Positions 24,801-35,830 of a stretch of DNA of 64,000 nt are shown here, in pieces. The notes below the pieces were generated by a model. It saw nothing but the letters and a program-made list of their open reading frames with translations. It had not been told where the DNA came from and ran no database searches. Within the stretch, counting starts at the first letter, position 1. Each line of letters begins with the position of its first letter. The position numbers and the translations under genes were made by a program. Origin of the DNA: Heterobilharzia americana (taxonomy: Eukaryota; Platyhelminthes; Trematoda; Strigeidida; Schistosomatidae); contig OX104132.1 in the NCBI GenBank assembly GCA_944470555.2, positions 9,805,755 through 9,869,754 of the forward strand, given 5' to 3'.

Positions 24801-26990
24801 AGCCTAGGTACCAATTGCACCATTGTACATGGTATTAAGGTTTGTGATTTGGTCCTCAACGAATTGGCGAGAATCGTTAGATAATGAGTTTGCTCTTAAG
24901 TCTCAAGCGAAGAAACAGACATTTCAACCACAAAGTCGATATACTTAGATTGACAATCGCGCTTGAGTTTCATTCGTTAACTTTTTTCAGAGCCCACACT
25001 AATGCGAAATAAAAACTTGGAAACTGCAAGTGAGGATAGTTATACTTTACTTGCACCTCATTTCAGGAAATGACAGGCCATCATCGCGCTATTTCACGGT
25101 CCTCCAGATTCCGGGCAATCTAATACTTTTGCACGACACCACTCGAAAATCAGTCGATCAAGCCTAACTGGATCACTGGTCACCTAGCAGGAAGGTGTTT
25201 CAAAGACTTCTGCAACGGACACATCCCAAAACCGGCTCTCTTGGTAACGAACTTCAACACCCGCCGCTAACAGGTCTTGACACAACAAGTCTTGCTGTCA
25301 TCTAGCCCCCTCTGCACGAACGCGCCATTAGTAACTTCGGGTAACACGCAAAAACTTTTGGGTTCCAGGTAAGAATGATACCAATGAGCTGAATATATAA
25401 ACTCTTGCGAGCCTACTTGAAGCACTTCAGTCGAAAGTGGAATCTTTGCACCATACCCATAACAAGTGAACAGTGCGGTGTTTTTGGACAAGTCAGTTTT
25501 ATCCCGCTGCTATTCACCCCCTTCCCTTTTCGCCACTGTCAAGTCACGCAGGGATCTTCCCTCACGGTGACCTACAGTAGACAGATTGGACACTGAAGCA
25601 GCTGGGGTCTTAGCTGCTTTTCGCTTTTGATCTGATTTGGACTGTTCAGATCATCTCAAATCTAATCCCTTTGCCCATCGTGCAACTTGTTCAACTCTGT
25701 CAGGTCAACTTTTGACCCTGAAGTTTGCGAAATAACCTGAACTTTGAATTCAGACAAGTGTGCGTCCCACTGCAGTAACGGGGTTTTCCACTTTCCCAGA
25801 AGTGGCATTCGAATCCAGGTCTGAAGAGAACTCATGTCGGCACAGATGGGAGGGCACTTAGTTGCGCATCAACGTGTAAACCGATTATCCTCGAAAATAG
25901 GAATGTCTTCAGGATCCTTTCCAGTTTTTCCCCCACTTCTTCCTGCTATGTGGAATACACTTTTGAGGGTCACAAAAGGTTTCTTCAAGGTGTAATATCA
26001 GGTCGGCTTAATTCTAACCGTTTCTTGCAGTAATATCAGACGGCATGCTGTGGCTCAAGCAGCCTCTGCCGTACAGTGTCTCATTAAGTATATCACTTAG
26101 CCTATCATGTGCTAGTATTAGTTCCCTTTCCTGTATAAAGTTGTGATGGTTCATTAGGTCATCGTCTAACGTCGGCAATTTCCAACTGAGCAGCCTGAAT
26201 AATGGGCTTCTAGTAGTTTTGAGGAAATTTGTCGGGCAGTAACCCAACCTAATCACAGACATGTTCAGAATAACCGTTAATAATGTTGTGCATGTCGGAG
26301 TCATTACTTACTTCTAAATTTGCACCTATAGGAGCCCATCATCTTGAACGCCTAGACAGTGTTCTCCAAAATATTACCGCATACTTTTAAATAGTAATCC
26401 GTTCTCAGACAACTCGATTGTATTTGGGAAATGTCACACTTAAGATTATCCGGTGTGTTCTCAATGGCTTTTAGAACCAACGACTTTTACGAACAGGCTT
26501 CTAGAAGGTGCCACTCACACCACGAAACCTACTGTCCCGGTCTCCGATTACTTCCCATACAGTACAAAAACCTGAGCAGGTGGGTTGCAGCGATACACAG
26601 TACTTATGACTGTACAGTTCGTAAGACTACTTAGGAAATCAATCTACGCATTCGCTCGCAATATTTACCAGAAATGGGTACACCATTAACACGCAGAATC
26701 GTCCATCGACAACGTCGTGGGCAACCATGCAAGTGATTTCGGCATATGTGGCCAGGCTGCCGAAGAATATCATGACCACGGCAACCCCAAGAATGTGCTG
26801 CCTAGGGATACTGCGGCACAAGCCACCCATGAAGAAAGGTAGATAAGCAAAAATAAATGTGACGTTTCAATAAACTTCCGCGTCTCCCCATGGTTGCAGG
26901 GTTCAGCAACCAGCACTGAAACTAATAAACGCTGCTGCGGTAAACATCAGCTAAGAACTATATCCGAATATTTCTGAAGAGCCAGTCGCT
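21871..26990. other. Long stretch without recognisable gene
   Basis: Several open frames of 60-98 codons occur, e.g. 22006-22296 (+), 23738-24034 (+) and 26014-26304 (-). None shows a motif I can name, and overlapping frames on both strands are open equally. Patches have higher GC than the flanking DNA, consistent with old retroelement sequence. I cannot assign them. Confidence 0.4.
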
Positions 26991-26999
26991 CAAGTTGAA

Positions 27000-27560
27000 G
27001 CTACAGTCAAACACGAAGATGTATGGACTCAGAAAGCACAGGGTGAATAAACTTGGGTTGTTGAAGCAAAGAAGAGGAGGAAGTCCAGTCGAGAAAGGAC
27101 ATCTGCAAGAGTTGAGCGTGACAGAAAAGCAGACCCCGTTGTTCTGCCCCACCGCCCCCCCCTCATCATCGCGGAAAAAGACCTGGGAATAATGCTGACT
27201 GACAAACTAGATACCTGCTCCGATTGTCCACGAGGTACCTCCAGAGCCTACACAGTGCTGGACTTTGCGCGCAAAAGACCAGGGGCCACCACTCCGGAAC
27301 CCCTTCTGAAGCCGTACAAGACCCGTTTACGACCACATTTAGAAGTTCACGACGTCACTGCATCACCACACCTTAGGAGGGATCTACACCTCCTGGAGAA
27401 AATCCAGAGGCGGGCAACAAGGGGGTGTTGTAGTAATGTGGCAAGGACTTTGTGAGGGCAGGCTGGAAGGACTAAGCCTGTATTTACCCAGCTACCGTGG
27501 GTTACGCGGTGGCTTACAAAATACAAAGTAATCCAAGTCACCTGAACAGTGGAATTCTGC
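27000..27560 (+). pseudogene. CR1-like LINE C-terminal fragment
   Basis: The plus strand reads EKDLGIMLTDKLDTC across a frame change. Then PHLEVHDVTASPHLRRDLHL, LLEKIQRRATRG and, after a frameshift, LEGLSLYLPSYRGLRGGL. This is the conserved region downstream of the RT in CR1-like elements (KDLGVxLT, RPHLE, LLEKIQRRAT, L..RR). RT boxes upstream are not readable. Confidence 0.75.
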
Positions 27561-28220
27561 CGAACGGCCATTGCGGCCATCTTCGCGGTAACGCTGTGAG
27601 AATCGCCAATTGGATGGCGGAAAACCGTGCGTGCTCACACCTCTTCACTCTGAAGGTTTGTGGCCGCTGGCATGCACTGACCGCTGATATGGCTACTGCT
27701 CAGTTTGTGGATAGCTCCAAGAAGAATTTGAACCGCAACGCAACGATGCACGGTTTGTGCTCATCCACCTGGGATACGGACTAGGCCGATACAACCCACT
27801 AAATTCATACAACCCAACCCAGTCGGCTGCACACCGAGTCTTTTATACCGCAATTAACATCGCGAACATGATTCAACCTTGTACTTCCCTGCAGAAGCCT
27901 CATCCAGTTACCATCCTTACTAATGGTATTACTATCTGGGTTCTCATGACCTCTTCTATAATCTTACTTTCTCCTTCTCTTCTCACCGACTCCATGAGTT
28001 CACAATATTACGAAGGCCCTCCTTATCACAGCTATCTCCCGTGAATATATCTAGGTTTTCATCCCGCTTCCCTTCACCCTGTTTTTTCTTCTTAGTCTAC
28101 GTACGTCCCCTCCCTCGATTCCTCCGTACATCTTTTTCCTCTTTTTCCATTCCAAATTCAAAACGTTTTTCATTAGGACAGGCGTAAAACCCGAACAACC
28201 TATTTCTGTATTTCTACAAT
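27561..28220. other. Interruption between two parts of a LINE C-terminus
   Basis: The LINE reading stops after 27560 and its last conserved segment appears at 28229. About 650 bp of unrelated, pyrimidine-rich sequence lies between. Two 95-codon frames here have no recognisable relatives. Confidence 0.45.
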
Positions 28221-28224
28221 ATGT

Positions 28225-28345
28225 GCCTTATGGAAGGCGCTGCCGAAAGAACTGGCCACAGCTACTCCAGTCAACTCCTTCAAACGACTGCTAGACGAGT
28301 ATGTGAGCGCAAATGGCTTACCACGAACATTTGTAAGTAGCAACT
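28225..28345 (+). pseudogene. LINE C-terminal end motif
   Basis: LWKALPKELATATPVNSFKR followed by LLDEYV is the usual last block of CR1-like LINE polyproteins (W..LP..V..A.SV..FK..LD). It probably closes the element whose upstream part is at 27.0-27.5 kb. Confidence 0.75.
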
Positions 28346-29689
28346 GGTGATACGCCCTTCCATCCCTATATTCCCTTTTGTGTTCTCCAACCCTAGTATC
28401 TGCAGTAAGACGTACCTCTCCGCCGTATTATCACCAGTCACATTTATCTCTTCAGAAGTACTTTTCACTTCTCTTTTTCTCATTCCTCACTCACTCCGTT
28501 CCTGTCACTTTTTAAGTAACGCATAACACCTACTTGCAGGGGCCTACGACAACAAGAGTTGCGAACGGTTGATTGATCATATCAACAGTTCCATTGCCCC
28601 CCCTAAACAAACCACGCTACAATTTGCAAATAAAACACCTTCAAATAGACAAACACTACCTCCAAAGCCGTAAGTAGGAAAACTCAAAGGCTTCTGCGAT
28701 CATCAAAGGAGTACGACGGAACAAAAAGAACGAAGTCTCAAGACCTGGAAGCGACAGCTCAAAACTACAAGTTTCTTCTACTCGCACTATTGATGTTGGA
28801 CGTTGGATGTTGGAAATCGACTAGGTATTCTCAGAGCGGTGTTTGAAGCTGTTTGCTACCGTGCATTGTTGCTGGCTAGATTTTATATAGGCAAGTTCTT
28901 ACACTAACGGACACTGCGATATTAACATAACGTATGCATTTTTTGTTCAAGCAGTCAATACACAAAAATTAGGAGAAATGCCGCGAGTGAAACCCTATTA
29001 GATATCCGGTTTCACTCTTCAGACTGCCTTATAAGGCAGAAAATATATTTTCTCATTCGTCGTTGGCAACCTTTATTGATTGTACTAGGTTGTACAGCGC
29101 TTGCACATTTTGTTCGCTTTTAATTTTTGTATGTACTCCACTTCTCTGTTACAGTTCCTATTTAATGGTTGGGTAGGCTAAGGCTCTCCCAGTCAACATT
29201 GCCGTCAAGCCAAATAGGGCAATGTTAGGCCATTCGCTATAGAAAACGTCGAGCCCAGGGTAGGGACGGGCGTGGGTTTTTGTAACATTTTCCCTACGTC
29301 TGGCTCTGAGATTTTACAAATGTCTCGACGTCTAACCCCATGTACTGCTTGTTGACCCTACATCCAGCACCACTGGCCACACGTTTGCCCTTACTAAAGC
29401 GGTAGTCTAACTTATTGCCCCAAGTGTACTACATCTAACTTCAGGAAAGGTACTGAGCAGATCAATTAACCCTTTGCAAATCCTGTTTAAGCAACTAATT
29501 GTGGGTAGGTATTAAGCGTTATCTAAAAAGTAGTGCCAGGAATAGGGTGGGTAGGCAATGAGAAGAGAGGAGCGAACAGTACTTATGGAAAATAAGCGTC
29601 CACAGTAATAATGATAAGTTGTAGGTAGTACTCCAGATGCTGTGGTTAAGTAATATGGGGATGAATGAACATACCTTCAATTCCCACCG
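28346..29689. other. Non-coding stretch with a short perfect hairpin
   Basis: No gene is seen. A perfect 10-bp inverted repeat GAGTGAAACC/GGTTTCACTC with a 13-nt loop lies at 28985-29017. The part near 29520-29690 may be 3' UTR of the minus-strand LINE that follows. Confidence 0.4.
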
Positions 29690-30660
29690 GAGAATGCTGA
29701 TGGTTAGCCGTTTGCCCTCACGTACTTATCGGGCAGTCGTTCGAAGTAGTCAACTGAGGCGGTTGTGGCTACTTCCTTCGGCAGAGGGTTCCATGAGGCA
29801 CAGACTGTGAGAATAGTTAAATATGATTGATCTTTGCTCTCCGGTAGGGTATACGAGTGGATCTCCCGTTACTGTCAGCTCTAGACCGATAATGTTGTCC
29901 TGTTGGGGGTAGTTTACTTGGTGGATAATCTTGTGGGCCATTATCAGATCGTGTCTTTTCTTCTGATGGCTTAAGGTGAACAAGTCAATTTGTCCAAGGT
30001 GATGTGCGCATGTTTGGTCTGTCATTCCGACGACTGGCCCTTTCACCCCTCTCTGCACACTCGTGTTTAGATCTTTCTTTAATAGAGATGGGGTTATTGT
30101 GTTGAACACCTCTGAGTGCCGTCTAATATAAGTCTCATAGACCATGTAACTAATCCAGGGGTTGGAACTGTGAGTTGTCTTCTTAGGAAGTGTGTGATGG
30201 TGTTCGATTTTGCCACCGTTCTTTTGTTGTCGGCACTGGTACTCCGTGTTTAGTTTTGATTCTTCATGGACATTTTGGTGACTGTAATTGCCGAAGTTAT
30301 GGCTAGTTTTCATTGCTTCCGGTATTTGAGGATACATCATTTCTCATGTGTCCGGGTTTGTGCTCAAACCATTCTCAGCTTCAAGATTCCAACTGAGGTA
30401 GAGCATCTTGGAATATTCTAGGGTCCTCTGCGATATTTTTTAGCTCTCCGCACTTTGATGTAATCAGCAAATAGGAGGATAGACGAGGAGGTTTGAACGG
30501 AGAGTCTTTTTATAAATTGTGAGAATAGAAGTGGCACTATGATGACTCCTTGGAATATTCCTCTTCTTGCTATCCTCCAGGCTGACCTTATTCTGTTTCA
30601 CCAAGATCATCATAGGACCAGGCATTACTTCTTGACGGTTCAAGTCACATCTCATGTCAG
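29690..30660 (-). pseudogene. CR1-like LINE, RT end and C-terminus, decayed
   Basis: The minus strand reads GIFQGVIIVPLLFSQF (box 4, usually GIPQGSVLGPLLF) and ILLFADYIKVRRA (catalytic FADD changed to FADY) near 30560-30440. A 196-codon frame (30340-29750) follows with RRHSEVFNTITPSLLKKDLN, HHLGQIDLFTLSHQKKRHDL, MAHKIIHQVNY and an FNYSHSLCLMEPSAEGSSHN end block. The catalytic change makes it inactive. Confidence 0.8.
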
Positions 30661-30780
30661 CACATCAAGTAACAAGGCAATAAAATGGAAGATGAGGAAA
30701 GAAGTGAAAATTGGTCAAAAAAAAGTAAAAGTAGAAAGTAGTAAAAGAGAGGAAGGAAGTATAGAGGTTAAGATCAGGAT
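30661..30780. other. A-rich spacer between two minus-strand LINEs
   Basis: An A/G-rich tract (30690-30770) with no coding signal, perhaps a degraded tail of the following minus-strand element. Confidence 0.4.
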
Positions 30781-31990
30781 AATGTGTGTATGCATCTGCG
30801 CCACCGACGTCTATTCTGAGTCATATCTCCTAGTCTCCAACCACTGATTCCTCCTGTGCCGCGGACTCCAACCGGCTAGTGTGCATCGCCTTACATGGCT
30901 TAAACGAGTAGTCAAGGACTTCATGTATTGATGCCATGTTCTAGTTAGGCTGCGCTGGGCCTTTTTCTGGCCTGAGCCTACTTCAGCCAACATTACGACG
31001 AGGCAGGCCGTGGTTAGGCATACGCTACATATGTCTCAGTCAATGAAGGTTCACATCCGCACCAACTGTCTTACCTCTCCTACTTAGAACTCTACATCTG
31101 ACTTCAGCGTTACTCACGTGGTGACACCGCGAAACACGACCTATGCTACAAAGGCAAAGTTGGTCAAACACCTGAAACCTCATGTCTTCTACTTTTTGTG
31201 TCTGTGTTTCACAGCCATACAGTGGAACAGAGCGGGCTGCAGCATATTACACTCAACAGACAATCAAATATCGGCGGCGGCGCCACAGATGGCGTAAATT
31301 TGCAATGTGTCCGGAAGACTCTGCATCTTGTCAGCTTTTTCACCCATAAGGATTGTCATCGGCGTATTCTAAGCCAACCAAAAATTTTCCTCTGTAGCCA
31401 GATGACTAGGAGGAAATCTTCATAGAAACATCTGTGATAAAATTGAATAAGAATGGAGAGAGTGAGCATCCTTCACGGACACCATTCGACGTACACAACT
31501 CACCCGACATCTCACAATAAGATCTAACATACCGACAGGTGTTTGAGTAAAGAGCCTTCAATAGGGTGATATGCTTACTTGGTACCCCTTTCAATAAGAG
31601 ACGTTGCCATAAGACTTTTCGATCGATGAAGTCGAACACCGCCTTCACATCGGAAAATACTACTATTATCAGGCGTTGGTAAGCGTGCCTATGTTCGAAG
31701 ACCTGATGGAGTATAAATATTTGATGCATACACCCACGGCTAATGCAAAAAACAGTAACCGAATGCAGGGGTAAAAGCGTACTAAAACTAATCAGGCTTT
31801 CCCAGACTTCAAATTATTGAATGCCATAGTGATACAGTCTGTTAGGCGTTTGGTCCAGTAGACGGATCGGCGGATACATGCAGACGACGCTTTGTCACTA
31901 CTGCCAGTAATTCCTTCGTTGGCAGAGTCTCTCTTTTCAAACCAAAGTGTCTTCATTTTCTGTAGCAATGGTTGCACTGATGATCCTAGT
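30781..31990 (-). pseudogene. Non-LTR retrotransposon (endonuclease-RT family with LGHVLRMP tail), internally deleted
   Basis: Minus strand: upstream linker (31977-31792); RT boxes [51 protein letters not shown] and [20 protein letters not shown] (31729-31406); and catalytic EYADDNP (about 31360). The reading then jumps directly to ANLRHLWRRRRYL and [36 protein letters not shown], and the tail with NQWLET (30870). The jump from the YADD region to ANLRHLW removes about 100 codons present in sister copies at 40 kb. The same family recurs at 37.4, 40.0, 56.1 and 58.4 kb. Confidence 0.85.
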
Positions 31991-32039
31991 GTATTAAGGG
32001 TTGGATCGTCATCAGCATAAGCTGCCCTTAAACGGTTGA

Positions 32040-32900
32040 CACTTATGGTGTCTTACCGTCCCAACTTATCTATGGTAAGGAACTCCTTCCTACCGACAAC
32101 CCCGAAAGGTCCATCTTATGGTATTTGTAAGGGTTTCCGTACAGCGTCACAACGCACAAAGACGTGTGTTCAATCTTGAAGCCTTTTATCTCACTATACC
32201 CGTCTACATTGTATTCGTTTAGAGACGACGTATGCAAAGCTTAAGGGTTTGAGTGTAACCTTGGATGTCAATAGGAGTCGGGCCATTTTAATCTGGAGCA
32301 ACCAGTTCACCGGACAATGGTGGGTTACTTTCGTAAATCAACTCGGCAGGAGTACACTATTTTTTCGTCTTAAGTGTCGAATGAATGCTGAGAAGAACCA
32401 GCAGTAAAGATTCAGTTCATTTTGCATTGTCGAATACCATTAGTGAAGTCTTAAGTTACCGATGAAAGCATTCTACTAAACCGTTAAAAGCTGGACGATA
32501 TGCAGTGGTCCGAATGCTTTCTCATCCCAACATTCATCAGCTTCTGGAAGGTAACAGGTTCAAATTGTTGCCCTAGATCACTTGTCACTGTAGAAGGGCT
32601 TCCATTCTGAGAAACTCATCTTTCGACGAATACTCGACTGACTTTTAGCGGTAATATCTGCCATTGGGTTGGCCACCGGTCATCGAGTGAACCTATCGAC
32701 ACAGGGTTATATGTAGGAATAACCGTCAAATGCTGTAAGTCGGCCAATAATGTCTAAATGGACATGGGAAAACCGTGAGTCTGGCTTGGCAAAATTACCA
32801 AGTGTTGTAACGTTATGGCGGTCCACTTACTAAACTCGGTATGCTCCAGTATTCACTTAGCCATTAGCTTATCCAGCAGCATTTCTATGCCAAAAAAGCT
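32040..32900 (-). pseudogene. Ty3/gypsy integrase relic
   Basis: In minus frames I read QTHGFPMSI, LLADLQHLTVIPTYN, SLDDRWPTQWQILPLKVSRV, then FVERxVSQNGSPSTVTSDLG and QQFEPVTFQKLM, and distally KAFKIEHTSLCVV. This is the integrase core of a gypsy element (RWPxA..., FVERWVSxFGxPxxVTxDxGxQF) with the acidic core residues partly preserved. Stops are frequent. It is a separate relic from the 14-16 kb element. Confidence 0.75.
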
Positions 32901-34559
32901 CACTACAAAATTATAACGGGCTTCCAATTTTTGGGCAGTTGACTTTATTCCAACGAGTGTGTAGACAGATTGCGTACGGACACGCTTAGCATTTTGACAC
33001 AATCTCGTAGGACCTTATGTCGTCACAGCCTAGGGATTTTCCTATTCTGAATTTGGACAATTTAGCAGACATTTGTTTTAGCGAAATCTTTACGTTCGTC
33101 AGCTTTGTATTCACTCCTGGAACTCTGTAACATTTGTGGACATTGGTGGTGGACAGATTACTGTATTGAGCTATATGTCTGTCAGTTGCTCAGCAGTTCC
33201 GCTATGACCATGCCGCTCACCCTGCAGTCCTGTGACAAGGTTAAGACCTTTTTATGTCGGTTTTCTTTGTTCGATCAATCGATATAGACTTTTCGAGTTG
33301 TAACTTAACTGTTGGGCCAAATTACTCAGATATTTGGACGTGTGGTTGCGATTTTTTATGCTACTTAATTTGCGTAACTTCTTGTAAATGATACAGTAAA
33401 TTACATTCAAGTTCAGCATTAAAACAACTGACTAATCGGATGAGCAACTGCAAATTGTATGATTGTTAAAATGTCAGCTACTGGGTCCCCTTATCAGTGG
33501 CGGCACTGTGAAGAGAATCTACTAGGCGATAAATTTTTGTTTTACAAGTTATTAGGAGGTGATATTTTCCTTATAGTACTGGGGTCTAGGAGTCTAAATG
33601 TGATGATATGAGGTGCCTAGTGTATATATACATCTTCTAAAAAACTAACAAAACGATCTGCAATTAATGCCTTCGTTGAAATTTCTTTTTCTTGTGACCT
33701 CAAAATGATCACATACGTCGTAAAATTAATGCTTGACTACCTCCGTGTACGTCAGGTCAGGTCAGACTTAGGCAAACTTGTGGTCACTCTAACCCATCAT
33801 GACTCCTAGCAGACTGATATATAACGTAAGAATATGATGTTAACTTTTAAGAATCATCTCAACTCGTGTACTTTTTATCCCTTTTTTTCTCAAATACCAA
33901 GGATGGTTGTTTTTTGTATTGATAGAATGCCCCGTACATGATTTTCACATTCTGTAATAAATGCGATAAAACTAAACCGTAGAATGTACATTTACCACTT
34001 AGAAACCCATCCGCTAATTTGGAGTAACTTTACTTGCTTTGGGCTTCGTCTGAGGTAGCTGAATTACCTGTGAAGAGTACGGCAACACCCTTCTATGTCG
34101 TCGTCATTATGACGAGAATTTATTCTGCCATTGTTATCTTCTAACACTCCATTATTTATTACAATTGATTTTGATATTATGTATGCACAATGATCAGATT
34201 TTCAAGTTTTGGTAATACTTCGAGTAAATTCACTGCCCATGATCACATCAATATTTGGAGATTTTCATCACATTCAGAGACTTCATGTGTGATCTCGATT
34301 TGTCAGTTTGTTTATCCTATACACTGTTCCATGTGACTGACAACCAAGCTGAGCCACTTTTATCCTATATATTTGGTTACACATGTATTGAATGAACAGA
34401 TGTCACACCGAACACATGCAACTCCTGATTTATAAATAGACGGCAATGTGATGGGATGTGTTGACATTGTAAATAACTGAGGGAGCAGGTGGTTGCTGGG
34501 TGCGTTTCCATCCTTCTTTGCACCATACAAAAAAATTCTCTCTGCTCCATAGCTATGGA
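32901..34559. other. AT-rich stretch without recognisable gene
   Basis: No supported feature. The T-rich 33300-34350 part looks like ordinary intergenic DNA. Confidence 0.45.
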
Positions 34560-35210
34560 GCTGCTACCTTGACGTAGTGGTCGGGCTTGCGTATCACAAG
34601 GACCCAACGAACTGTGCTGGTGAGACACTTGTTCCCTCGAGGTCCTACCAAACCAGAAAGGTCTGCTGGATAGCGGTTAGAAGAAAAGCAGTTACCGTTG
34701 TGGTGTAAATTACTACACTATGATGGGGTCTGAGGTGAAGTCGTACTGCTGCTAGCTGGGTGGGATGTGACATCAGTAAGATGTTTCCCTTGGATAACCA
34801 GCAGTGCCGTGCTGATGCTGCCTTCCCAGTGGAAGGAAGGGTTAGAGAAGGTCGGCCCCAAAAATAACACTCCACCATGCCCCACAGTCTGCCAGGCCGA
34901 CGGTGTTGGTTCATTTGTCGTTTCTTTTCGACCATCCGGCCCCAAATATACAAAAGTTCAAAATAATCATGCACAAAAGGCTACGTGTGACAGGCCTGAA
35001 GCAGATGTCCGATGGGCTCTGCGGTCACACAAATCTCTTTCAGGTGATTTAAGAAGAAATAGCCTTCCACGGTGTGGGCAGCCGGGAAGTGTCAACCGCC
35101 CTCACAACTCTGTCAGCACTCAAGCTATGGAACATAGATTTCGAGGTCGAAAGATCCTATATTACAGCCTTTTAATATGCCTATTTTCGTAGCGATGCGT
35201 CCACATAATA
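34560..35210 (+). repeat. 5' leader fragment of the endonuclease-RT non-LTR family
   Basis: This matches, with gaps, the region 58390-58960 that precedes the near-complete LINE. Shared landmarks are GCTGCTACCTTGACGTAGTGG versus the 58.4-kb form, CAGAAAGGTCTGCTGGATAG, GACCAGCAGTGCC and CCCCAAAAATA. It is therefore a 5'-end fragment without the coding part. The 141-codon frame at 34767-35192 lies within it and I do not consider it a host gene. Confidence 0.65.
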
Positions 35211-35736
35211 GAACCACAGTGAATAGTGTTAAGGTTTAACGCACGGTAGTAGTTGCAGACAAATTAGCCTATTGTTATCAGCTTTAACTAGGTTGATTGG
35301 GACATATCATACTCATGCCGAAGCACTATCAACCTGGACGCGCAACTAGATTGGAGTAAATCCAGGGTTTGTTGAATTGAAACATGACACCATTTCACAT
35401 ATTAGCTGATTGAGACATATAGAGAAGTGTGGGCTACCTCGAGATATTTGTTTATGTTTCTAAATTGTTGTTGTAATCAATTGTTTCATATAGCCTCATA
35501 CTTCATAAAAGGGTTTCCTCTATGCAGTCATTTCGCATCGCTGACATTTGTTACAACGATTGTGATTAATTGTAGTTTTTCATTTTCAATTGAGTATAGT
35601 CTATTTGTACTTCACTTCCCACTTCTAATTTATTCGTTGTACGTAGTAGATGCCATCCTAAGTTTTTAAGCTGTTAAGTAACTTTCTCATGATTTTTTTC
35701 GCTCCTGTGAAATTCATCGTGTGATCTTTTATAGGA

Positions 35737-35830
35737 ATGGATAATCAGCCGTCATTGTTACCAGTTATCGCCATACTTCTCGCTGTATGGAGCGTTTTAT
35801 TCGGATTATCTTTCCATCAAATTGATGAAG
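35737..35830 (+). CDS. ERLIN: Erlin exon 1 (signal anchor)
   Basis: Codes residues 1-31 and the first base of codon 32: MDNQPSLL, a hydrophobic anchor up to about residue 24, then SFHQIDEG. The following 35-nt intron (35831-35865, GTTGCT...GGATAG) must be removed, because reading through hits an in-frame TAG at 35863. Removal gives the expected [11 protein letters not shown]. Confidence 0.93.

Noticed and set aside
26014..26304. 96-codon minus-strand frame
   Set aside because: No recognisable domain; it lies in a patchwork of old repeats.
34767..35192. 141-codon frame just upstream of erlin
   Set aside because: The sequence matches the non-coding leader of the retroelement at 58.4 kb, so a host gene is unlikely.
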